NCBI GenBank assembly: GCA_947498355.1
Contig: CANMKA010000039.1
Location: 1-32,490, forward strand
Direction: 5' to 3'
From: an uncultured Paraglaciecola sp.
GTDB taxonomy: Bacteria; Pseudomonadota; Gammaproteobacteria; Enterobacterales; Alteromonadaceae
DNA: 32,490 bases
Positions 1 through 5,536 of the stretch are shown one piece after another; the stretch's first letter is position 1, and each line of letters opens with the position of its first letter. The notes below the pieces were generated by a model, which saw nothing but the letters and a program-made list of their open reading frames with translations, was not told the origin of the DNA and did no database searches. A program made the translations under genes and the position numbers.

Positions 1-27
1 CAAACTACGATCTGGGGGAAGGAATAA

Positions 28-93
28 ATGGCTGACAAACCAACAATCTTAGACTTTTTCTACAGCCTCAACGCCCCGGTAAGCGGCGCATAA
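28..93 (+). CDS. Tentative 21-codon ORF at the edge of the array
   Basis: ATG at 28 follows a strong Shine-Dalgarno-like run (GGGGGAAGGA, 4 bases before the ATG) and reads MADKPTILDF..., ending in TAA at 91-93. It is on the strand opposite to the cassettes. Its last third lies inside the attC at 66-167, so it may be the head of a gene cut off at a cassette boundary. It could equally be chance. I see no recognisable domain. Confidence 0.2.
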   Translation: MADKPTILDFFYSLNAPVSGA

Positions 94-167
94 ATAGTAG
101 GCTAAAATTAGCGAGGAACGAGCGCAAGCCTACTGTTTTGCGTCCGGACTTGACCGGTTTGTTAGCA
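66..167 (-). repeat. attC site (cassette with the 175-900 gene)
   Basis: Read on the minus strand, the site opens with R'' TGCTAAC (167-161), continues with AAACCGGTCAAG, has a central inverted pair around CAGTAGGCTTGCGC / TTTTAGCCTACTA, and closes with CTTACCGGGGC and R' GTTGAGG (72-66). ACCGG and CCGGT pair as the L boxes. Length is about 102 bp. R'' pairs with the first bases of the same cassette (TTAGCA at 997-992). Confidence 0.88.
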
Positions 168-174
168 ATCAACA

Positions 175-900
175 CTACTTGTACTTATCACAAACCGAAG
201 ACTTGCTAAACATATCATCATCTCTACAAGCTACTTTGGTTGCATCAATCACAGAGTCATTACTTATGGGGGTCCAATAGTTTTCGGAAACTAGGTATTT
301 CAGCTTTTTGTTTCCGCCGCCTAAGCCTATAAACTCAATAATATTCTCCATTTTTTTGAGAAAGCTATTTGAAGAACTTGTTTTATATTCAAGAAACATA
401 ACTACTGATTCGGGAGTCACATAATTGCGGGACGACAACGGTGGAAGTTTAAAATTGGTTGTCGAATTAGCCGGAACCACAAAGCCATCCATGCCTTTAT
501 ATTCGTACGCTGGCATATAAGTTTCATTGCCACCAGGAATAGAAACACTACCGTCCTCATGAAAAAAACCTTCAACGTTTTCAGTTATTTTAAATACAAC
601 TTCTTGCTGATCAGGTGTTGCTCGCAAATACTCAATTTTTTGGTCAGTTGAGCTTTTGTTCGTCAATTGAAATTCGTAACCTCTACCAACAGGTTTAATA
701 TATTTTACTTCGATATTGCCTGTAAAATAGTTAAATACCAGGTTAGATAAAAAAGCTAATAGCCCTGTTGCAGCACACCACATAAGTATCTTATTAAGTT
801 TAGCCATGGTGCGTATGCTGTTCTTATTGTTTTGATTAAGAGCCTGTTTGTTTCGAGGTTTTATTGATTGTTTTTTTCTTTTATTTTTACTTTTAGGCAT
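175..900 (-). CDS. Cassette gene: single-pass membrane protein of unknown function
   Basis: I do not recognise this 241-residue protein. The first 35 residues are strongly basic and Asn/Gln-rich (MPKSKNKRKKQS...), followed by one probable membrane helix at about 38-58 (ILMWCAATGLLAFLSNLVF). The remainder is a soluble region rich in beta-type sequence with two C-terminal cysteines. By the positive-inside rule the N-terminus would be cytoplasmic and the bulk periplasmic. The stop lies 7 bp from the attC R'' at 161-167, the tight packing typical of integron cargo. The ribosome-binding site before ATG at 900 is weak. A role cannot be inferred. Confidence 0.75.
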   Translation of the reverse strand: MPKSKNKRKKQSIKPRNKQALNQNNKNSIRTMAKLNKILMWCAATGLLAFLSNLVFNYFTGNIEVKYIKPVGRGYEFQLTNKSSTDQKIEYLRATPDQQEVVFKITENVEGFFHEDGSVSIPGGNETYMPAYEYKGMDGFVVPANSTTNFKLPPLSSRNYVTPESVVMFLEYKTSSSNSFLKKMENIIEFIGLGGGNKKLKYLVSENYWTPISNDSVIDATKVACRDDDMFSKSSVCDKYK

Positions 901-991
901 TTTGACTTTAAAAATTAGATGATGATTAAAAAAATAACACTAAAAAAGTGTTCATAAAAACTAAGTGGAACCTTATCACTCTTTCATTGAT

Positions 992-1108
992 TGCTAACGC
1001 CGCATTGTGGGGAATTTTAAGTGGAGCCAATTTTGGCGTAAAATAGCGCAGAGCGCTATGCCAAAATTGAGCGGAGCTTAAAATTTCCCTACGAATGCTT
1101 TGTTATAC
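992..1108 (-). repeat. attC site (cassette with the 1113-1574 gene)
   Basis: On the minus strand R'' is GTATAAC (1108-1102) and R' is GTTAGCA (998-992), giving 117 bp. The middle folds back: GGGAAATTTTAAGCTCCGCTCAA pairs broadly with the GGAGCC...AATTTT segment on the other side. R'' is the exact complement of the cassette's opening TTATAC (1595-1590). Confidence 0.9.
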
Positions 1109-1112
1109 GTTT

Positions 1113-1574
1113 TTACTGTATTTCTAAGCTTTTTTGCTTAATAACAACACTAATATTCGCAGCCACACCTGACTTAGTAGTTGTTGGGAATATAAGAGTA
1201 TTTTTTTCTAATGTTACATCATTAAAATTTACTTTGGGTTTATGCTTTGCCGAAAGCTCGACAAAACCAATTAACCTAAACCTAGCCTCACCTTTTGGCT
1301 GACCAAGTTCATTAAATTTGTAAGATGATCGAAACACCGACAAAAACTGAGTCCAGTTATTACCGCCATGAAACCCTTCAATTGTAAAAGCCGAAACCAC
1401 GTACTCTTTTGTATTGCTAAGTTTAAATGATCTATATTTACGAGCTTTAACAAATTCACCACTATATGAATCATTCAGTAATCCTACTAAAGAATCCAAT
1501 TGAGGTGCGACTCTCTCATCAGCATAGGCGCTGCTGAATAATAGAACACATACCACTATTTTTAGATATTTCAC
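1113..1574 (-). CDS. Cassette gene: small secreted protein of unknown function
   Basis: The preferred start is GTG at 1574. It follows CGGAGAAATC with a sensible ribosome-binding distance and gives a protein that begins with a clear signal peptide (MKYLKIVVCVLLFSSAYA, then DERV). The frame is open back to a GTG at 1598, but that start would lie in the attC core and put eight residues ahead of the signal sequence. The mature part of about 135 residues has a Lys-rich N-terminal half and a C-terminal segment with alternating hydrophobic residues (SGVAANISVVIKQKSLEIQ), suggesting beta structure. I recognise no family. It is the only gene in its cassette and its stop is 5 bp from attC. Confidence 0.75.
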   Translation of the reverse strand: MKYLKIVVCVLLFSSAYADERVAPQLDSLVGLLNDSYSGEFVKARKYRSFKLSNTKEYVVSAFTIEGFHGGNNWTQFLSVFRSSYKFNELGQPKGEARFRLIGFVELSAKHKPKVNFNDVTLEKNTLIFPTTTKSGVAANISVVIKQKSLEIQ

Positions 1575-1589
1575 GATTTCTCCGAAAAC

Positions 1590-1655
1590 GTATAACACTT
1601 ACCATAACCGGTTTGTGGCGCTTTTCCACAAATCCGGTTGATGGTTTTGTTAGGC
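1590..1655 (-). repeat. attC site, short 66-bp type (cassette with the 1657-2148 gene)
   Basis: On the minus strand R'' is GCCTAAC (1655-1649) and R' is GTTATAC (1596-1590). The interior is a compact hairpin in which AACCGGATTTGTGG pairs with CCACAAACCGGTT around a short loop. R'' is complementary to the cassette's opening TTAGGC (2160-2155). It closely resembles the 66-bp site at 4539-4604. Confidence 0.92.
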
Positions 1656-1656
1656 A

Positions 1657-2148
1657 TTACCCATAATCTCCAACAAAGGGGTGATGTGTTTCAAGATAGA
1701 ACGGCACTCTTTGAAATAAAACTCTATCACCTACAATAGTAACTTGTGTCATTAGAAAAGACTTATATAACTCTGCATTACCCACAGACTGACTTATGCC
1801 GCCATCCATATCAAACGGACTATTCGATACCGAATAGAAAATTATCGTGTATGATGCATCTGGATATTCTGGCTCAACCGTATATGGTCCAACAATCTTA
1901 TAAACTAAATCGTCTTGCGACATAATGCTACTGAAGTTTATAGGTTTACGTTTCTGATTGAAAATAATTTCCAAACCAATAACGCCACAAGAGATTTTGA
2001 TACACTCAATTTCCTTAAACCTTTTGACGTTTCCATCTTTAATAGTCTGCACTAACGATTTAGCAAATTTGTCTAACGAAGAATTTTTATGTGCTAGGCA
2101 ATTATAAGATAGACAAATAAGCAGAGTGAAAAGAGCTAATTTCTTCAT
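1657..2148 (-). CDS. Cassette gene: small secreted protein of unknown function
   Basis: The reading frame is open to 2181, but the best start is ATG at 2148, giving 163 residues that begin with a signal peptide (MKKLALFTLLICLSYNCLA, then HKNS). The upstream ATG would lie inside the attC of the neighbouring cassette. The mature protein has a nearby cysteine pair (ECIKISCGVIGLEI). The C-terminal half has aromatic and beta-prone sequence, including YTIIFYSVSNSPFDMDGG. Four cysteines in all, counting two in the signal region. I assign no function. The stop almost touches the R'' core of the attC at 1590-1655. Confidence 0.75.
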   Translation of the reverse strand: MKKLALFTLLICLSYNCLAHKNSSLDKFAKSLVQTIKDGNVKRFKEIECIKISCGVIGLEIIFNQKRKPINFSSIMSQDDLVYKIVGPYTVEPEYPDASYTIIFYSVSNSPFDMDGGISQSVGNAELYKSFLMTQVTIVGDRVLFQRVPFYLETHHPFVGDYG

Positions 2149-2154
2149 AAAGAT

Positions 2155-2253
2155 GCCTAACGCCCCAATCAGAGGCAACAAAATAGCTGGTTATAATTGG
2201 CGACGTAGGAGCAAAACCAGCTGTTTTTTGTCCTTTGAATTGGCTTGTTATAT
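2155..2253 (-). repeat. attC site (two-gene signalling cassette)
   Basis: On the minus strand R'' is ATATAAC (2253-2247) and R' is GTTAGGC (2161-2155), 99 bp. Inner arms AAACAGCTGGTTTTGC and AACCAGCTATTTTGTT form the extrahelical hairpin. R'' is complementary to this cassette's opening TTATAT at 4048-4043, which shows that the kinase and receiver genes share one cassette. Confidence 0.9.
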
Positions 2254-2261
2254 TTGCGGGT

Positions 2262-3299
2262 TTAATTAATACAAACAGTAAAAGTGTTTTTTGCTATGCC
2301 TTTACCTGTCATGATTTCACTTTTTGCTGATAAACTAAACCCATGTGCTTTTGCTACAATATTTGCAACATATAAACCTAAACCATTACCTTCTAATTTA
2401 CTTTTTATAGCAGAGGAAGCCCTAAAACCTCTATTAAAGAGATTGGGCAACTCATCTTCTGGTATTAAATCACCATAAGAAATAACTTTCATAGTTAGGT
2501 TATCACCAATTTCATCGAATTGGACTTCTACATCATTAGCTTTTCTGTATTTCAATGCGTTTTGAAGCAAAGATAGAGGAATAATTTTAAACGACTCATA
2601 GATTTTATGCTTGTTTTTGACGCGTCCATTAATAGGTATCTGAACTCGGCTTTTATTACTTTTTGAGTGACTTAGTACAATGGATATTTTATGTAACATA
2701 CTATATATATCAGTCTGCCTCTTATGACCAAAAGAGGCACTAGCAGGATTAAAGTATATAGAGCTTGTATCCAAAGAGTCCAATAGCATTACACTTGTTT
2801 TATGCAGGCTTTTAAGATCTTCTGTTGCAGCTTCGAAACCACGAGATTTAGAGTTGTTTGACTTATCAATAAGCCTATTCGAATAAAAGTTGATCTCATT
2901 TGCCCATTTCGCAAATTCATGAAATTGGTCAAACTTATCTTTTGCTATTTTATTAGAAATTTTACTTATTGATAATAATTTTGATTCAAGCTCTGAAAGC
3001 CAATTGTTTATAGCGTTAATCGATGCTTTTTGAGGTTTATATTTGCGATTTAACTTTTGAGAGTTAGTTGAATTATTGATATAGACACCAGTAATGACTA
3101 TACACTCATTTCCTATGTTCTTAGATATATGATTTAAACCATGTGAGCATTTATACATAGGTGTAGATTTACTTTCGCTAATACAGTCGATGCTACAAGA
3201 GTTTGCTTTAAAAACCTTAGTACCATCGAAAAATGTATCACCTACATATATAGGCCAAGGGTTTGAAATTATACTTTCTTCGATTATATTTTTAAGCAT
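2262..3299 (-). CDS. Cassette-borne sensor histidine kinase-like ATPase
   Basis: A 345-residue soluble protein with a GHKL ATPase domain at about 235-345: N box IPLSLLQNALKYR (Asn247), F-box-like LPNLFNRGFRASS, and glycine loop EGNGLGLYVANIVAKAHG (about 303-320). A weak H-box candidate is QFHEFAKWANE (His127-Glu128), followed by a helical segment that could be the dimerisation stalk. The first 75 residues carry Cys35, Cys39, Cys51 and Cys66 with CSHGLNH, so a metal, heme or redox sensor is possible but unproven. There is no membrane helix. It overlaps the receiver gene upstream by 8 bp, so the two are probably translationally coupled, and its stop is 9 bp from attC. A GHKL protein that is not a kinase remains possible. 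Confidence 0.82.
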   Translation of the reverse strand: MLKNIIEESIISNPWPIYVGDTFFDGTKVFKANSCSIDCISESKSTPMYKCSHGLNHISKNIGNECIVITGVYINNSTNSQKLNRKYKPQKASINAINNWLSELESKLLSISKISNKIAKDKFDQFHEFAKWANEINFYSNRLIDKSNNSKSRGFEAATEDLKSLHKTSVMLLDSLDTSSIYFNPASASFGHKRQTDIYSMLHKISIVLSHSKSNKSRVQIPINGRVKNKHKIYESFKIIPLSLLQNALKYRKANDVEVQFDEIGDNLTMKVISYGDLIPEDELPNLFNRGFRASSAIKSKLEGNGLGLYVANIVAKAHGFSLSAKSEIMTGKGIAKNTFTVCIN

Positions 3300-4017
3300 A
3301 ATTCAATCGATCCTTTAATCTTTCAACTTTACAGAGCATCTTTTCAGTTTTAGTCGTTGCTAATCGATGTAAAGTGACTTTTAACTCTTGTTCATCGATT
3401 TCATTTTTTAAGTAATCAATAATCTTCGAGGAAATACTTTTCTTTTTTCTACGACTTAGTTGCAACGATTCAATATGGCTATTTAATAAATTGGCAATAC
3501 TATTTTCGTCATAAAACCTAATCTTCAACTCCGCAAGTATTTCTCGAATTTTATACTCATCAATTGGCTTTTTAATACTGTCATCACATGTTTTAAAATA
3601 ATCATTTAACTCCGTATGAAAATAACCCGAAGAGACTGCTACAATAGGGACTAATGGCCTAGCTTCTTTTATTATCTTTATCAGTTTAGCTCCCCCTTCT
3701 TCGAGGTCTTCTTTAACTACACCTTTAACATCTAACAAAATCAGATCATTGTTTGACAGCTCTTCTGCTTGAGAAAAAGAAACTGAATCAAACGTTTTTA
3801 CTTTATAGCCTAAGTTTTGAATATAATTGATCGGATAGCTTTCTAATTCATCGTCGACAATTGCAATAGTAAAATTATCCACTAGATTCTTTGATTGTAT
3901 AAAAGTAGTAACTTTCTGAGAGGTGAATAACTTCATGATAAATTCAGGTTTTATAATCCACATAACTATGGATAGCAAAATCCCTATAACAGCTAAACTA
4001 ATTCCTAATACTTCCAT
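3292..4017 (-). CDS. Cassette-borne membrane-anchored response regulator (receiver only)
   Basis: 241 residues. One N-terminal membrane helix (about 3-23, ISLAVIGILLSIVMWII) precedes a receiver domain at about 49-168. The phosphotransfer residues are intact: acidic triad IVDDE (Asp55-Asp56), phosphoacceptor Asp96 in LILLDVKG, Ser129/Ser130 in VAVSSG and Lys150 in KKP. The last 70 residues are basic and helical with no recognisable DNA-binding or enzymatic domain. It comes first in the cassette and is followed with an 8-bp overlap by the histidine kinase gene, which is its obvious partner. Only about 25 bp separate the start from the cassette boundary, so expression must come from an outside promoter. 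The membrane anchor makes a transcription-factor role unlikely. Its output is unknown. Confidence 0.85.
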   Translation of the reverse strand: MEVLGISLAVIGILLSIVMWIIKPEFIMKLFTSQKVTTFIQSKNLVDNFTIAIVDDELESYPINYIQNLGYKVKTFDSVSFSQAEELSNNDLILLDVKGVVKEDLEEGGAKLIKIIKEARPLVPIVAVSSGYFHTELNDYFKTCDDSIKKPIDEYKIREILAELKIRFYDENSIANLLNSHIESLQLSRRKKKSISSKIIDYLKNEIDEQELKVTLHRLATTKTEKMLCKVERLKDRLNYA

Positions 4018-4042
4018 TTGTACTCCAGGTTATGATGAGCAA

Positions 4043-4153
4043 ATATAACGCTTAACATATGGGGCAATTACTTGCTGGCTATACTGCGCGAAGCGCCAGC
4101 CAGTGAGTAATTGTCCCAGCGAGCCTGCGAGCGAAATAATGTTTTTGTTAGGT
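4043..4153 (-). repeat. attC site (cassette with the 4148-4534 gene)
   Basis: On the minus strand R'' is ACCTAAC (4153-4147) and R' is GTTATAT (4049-4043), 111 bp. A long inner hairpin pairs GGGACAATTACTCACTGGCT with AGCCAGCAAGTAATTGCCCC around GGCGCTTCGCGC. R'' is complementary to the cassette's opening TTAGGT (4544-4539). R'' overlaps the stop codon of the membrane-protein gene. Confidence 0.92.
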
Positions 4154-4534
4154 GTTGGACTTAACTCTACCATTTGCAATATACCCTAAATGTAAAACCA
4201 CTAATATCGGAATAAAAAAAGCAAAACGAATGTAAATATTAGCGCCTCCAGAACCCATATATCCGGCAGTCAACCAGCACAGCAACCAAAAAACAAGCAA
4301 TAAACCAATTAATTGGGGCAGTTCAATTGGTTTATTCCCGAAAACGTAAAGCATCAATTTGGAAACAGCATATACAGAACCGCAACAACTGATAAAGAAT
4401 ACAATTAGAAAAGTTAATACATGCAGTGGCATATCAAAAGAGAGGACTTTGAGTGTAATTCCTGCTGCTAAACAAACAGGTAACGAGTAACACGTAATCT
4501 CGAATATAAACCAGACTCTGAAACTTTCCTTCAT
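4148..4534 (-). CDS. Cassette gene: small multi-pass inner-membrane protein
   Basis: 128 residues from ATG at 4534, chosen because TAGGTG lies just upstream. The GTG two codons earlier is an alternative. Three to four hydrophobic segments are visible: about 8-28 (WFIFEITCYSLPVCLAAGITL), 37-58 (LHVLTFLIVFFISCCGSVYAVS), 72-92 (LPQLIGLLLVFWLLCWLTAGY) and 101-120 (IRFAFFIPILVVLHLGYIA). Between the last two is a GSGGAN turn. No family is recognised. The stop codon lies inside the R'' box of its attC and the start directly follows the R' box of the preceding site, so the cassette has no room for a promoter. Confidence 0.78.
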   Translation of the reverse strand: MKESFRVWFIFEITCYSLPVCLAAGITLKVLSFDMPLHVLTFLIVFFISCCGSVYAVSKLMLYVFGNKPIELPQLIGLLLVFWLLCWLTAGYMGSGGANIYIRFAFFIPILVVLHLGYIANGRVKSNT

Positions 4535-4538
4535 AGAC

Positions 4539-4604
4539 ACCTAACACTTACAATAAGCGGTTTTGGCTGCTCTTGCCAAAATCCGCTTGATTGTTTTGTT
4601 ATAC
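4539..4604 (-). repeat. attC site, short 66-bp type (cupin cassette)
   Basis: On the minus strand R'' is GTATAAC (4604-4598) and R' is GTTAGGT (4545-4539). The hairpin pairs AAGCGGATTTTGGCA with TGCCAAAACCGCTT. R'' is complementary to the opening TTATAC of the same cassette (4967-4962) and overlaps the cupin stop codon. Confidence 0.92.
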
Positions 4605-4946
4605 CTGTTGTTCAAAACGATCTCCGTGGCTGGGCGGCGTAGATGTAACAGTGAAGATTAAATCCACATTCTGCTCATTACGCAATTGGTGTTTCGTGTT
4701 TGGCGGAATATGAAATCCTTGATTCTGTTTAAGTGTAAATATCTTGCCGTTAACTTCTATTGTTGCGATACCAGTTAAAATATAAAAGAACTGTTCTGCA
4801 AATTTATGAAAATGCATTTTTTCAGAGCGCCCAGGAGGCATACGCTCCTGAATTACGCTAAGCGACTCTGAACTAACGAGGTGCCAACCATCACAATTCT
4901 CTCCCCATATGTAGTGCTCAGCATTTGCAACACTGGAAATCTTCAT
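4599..4946 (-). CDS. Cassette gene: single-domain cupin protein
   Basis: 115 residues forming one small cupin barrel. Motif 1 is HFHKFAEQFFYILTGIATIEVNG, with likely metal ligands His45, His47 and Glu51. Motif 2 is GFHIPPNTKHQLRNE, with His86 as the fourth ligand. All four usual ligands are present, so metal binding is likely. Cupins of this size include sugar isomerases, dioxygenases and stress-protective proteins, and the substrate cannot be read from sequence. ATG at 4946 follows TAGGA at good spacing. This is the second cassette from attI and the nearest with a clear ORF, so it should be among the best expressed if Pc is active. Confidence 0.88.
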   Translation of the reverse strand: MKISSVANAEHYIWGENCDGWHLVSSESLSVIQERMPPGRSEKMHFHKFAEQFFYILTGIATIEVNGKIFTLKQNQGFHIPPNTKHQLRNEQNVDLIFTVTSTPPSHGDRFEQQV

Positions 4947-4961
4947 ACTTTCCTACTCAAG

Positions 4962-5075
4962 GTATAACGCCAAGTTAAGCCGCGCAATGCGCGGAGTTTT
5001 TTTGTGCAATAATTCGCGAAGCGAAGCACAAAAGAAACGGAACGTATTGCGTCGGACTTAAACGCCTTGTTAGAT
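4962..5075 (-). repeat. attC site of the first cassette
   Basis: On the minus strand R'' is ATCTAAC (5075-5069) and R' is GTTATAC (4968-4962), 114 bp. Inner arms include TTTCTTTTGTGCTTCGC and GCGAATTATTGCACAAAAA, with GTCCGACGCAATACG and CGCGCATTGCGCGGC as outer pairs. R'' is complementary to the first bases of the cassette at attI, TTAGAT (5312-5307). Confidence 0.9.
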
Positions 5076-5306
5076 GACATATAAATTATTAGCCACCTAA
5101 ATTTAATTTGATGTTTTCTATACTCACAATACTTTGTGACAGCATGGAAAACTTGATAAACACGATTGTACTAAATTTGTCGACGAATGACGAAACACTT
5201 TAATAAGTAAGGCTACGAGACACAATTGATAACTTTTGCCAAAACTTAAAACTGCAATTTTAACGGGCAATCCCAGCGGAACAATGTTTAGAAATTATAG
5301 CCTGAC
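5076..5306 (-). other. Body of the first cassette, with no convincing gene
   Basis: The cassette next to attI (4968-5312, 345 bp) has about 230 bp outside its attC and core site. On the cassette strand the only ORF of note runs from a TTG at 5270 to TGA at 5124-5126 (48 codons, LPVKIAVLSFGKSYQLCLVALLIKVF... in outline), with a poor ribosome-binding site. An ATG at 5307, reading through the core site, stops after six codons. This may be a non-coding, promoter-carrying or very-small-ORF cassette. Confidence 0.5.
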
Positions 5307-5360
5307 ATCTAACAATATTAATAAATTGCAATTACCCGTGTTTAAACACGGGTAATTGCC
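5307..5360 (-). other. attI recombination site with adjoining palindrome
   Basis: On the minus strand GTTAGAT (5313-5307) matches the GTTRRRY core and marks the junction with the first cassette, whose own R'' is the complement of this box. Immediately on the integrase side lies a perfect 32-bp palindrome (5328-5359). The core position is well supported by the cassette arithmetic. The right-hand limit of attI is not defined by sequence alone. Confidence 0.75.
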
Positions 5361-5406
5361 GTATATAAAATTTCTCTTATTTTAGGCATAGAAGGTAACC
5401 TATTAC

Positions 5407-5434
5407 AACATATAGAGTTTTATTAGAAACTCAA
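5407..5434 (-). promoter_or_regulatory. Candidate cassette promoter Pc
   Basis: On the minus strand TTGAGT (5434-5429), a 16-bp spacer and TATGTT (5412-5407) form a modest sigma70-like promoter pointing into the array, between intI and attI where Pc is expected. Each box matches consensus at only four of six positions, so the assignment is tentative. Confidence 0.3.
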
Positions 5435-5498
5435 ATTTTAGTGTTGCAGAAATGCGGCAATTACCCAAGAACTTGCAACTATACGGGTTTAGAACTAA

Positions 5499-5518
5499 AA
5501 CTGTATATAAAACCAGTA
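5499..5518 (+). promoter_or_regulatory. LexA box upstream of the integrase
   Basis: AACTGTATATAAAACCAGTA matches the gammaproteobacterial LexA consensus TACTGTATATATATACAGTA at 16 of 20 positions. CTGT is intact and CCAG replaces ACAG. It ends 18 bp before the intI ATG, where it could block transcription. SOS control of integron integrases through such a box is established for Vibrio cholerae and mobile integrons; its use here is inferred. Confidence 0.75.
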
Positions 5519-5536
5519 TAAATTTAATTTATTATT

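Noticed and set aside
5328..5359. The attI palindrome as a rho-independent terminator
   Set aside because: The stem is strong, but no T-run follows on either strand, so a classical terminator is not supported; it is reported as a finding instead.
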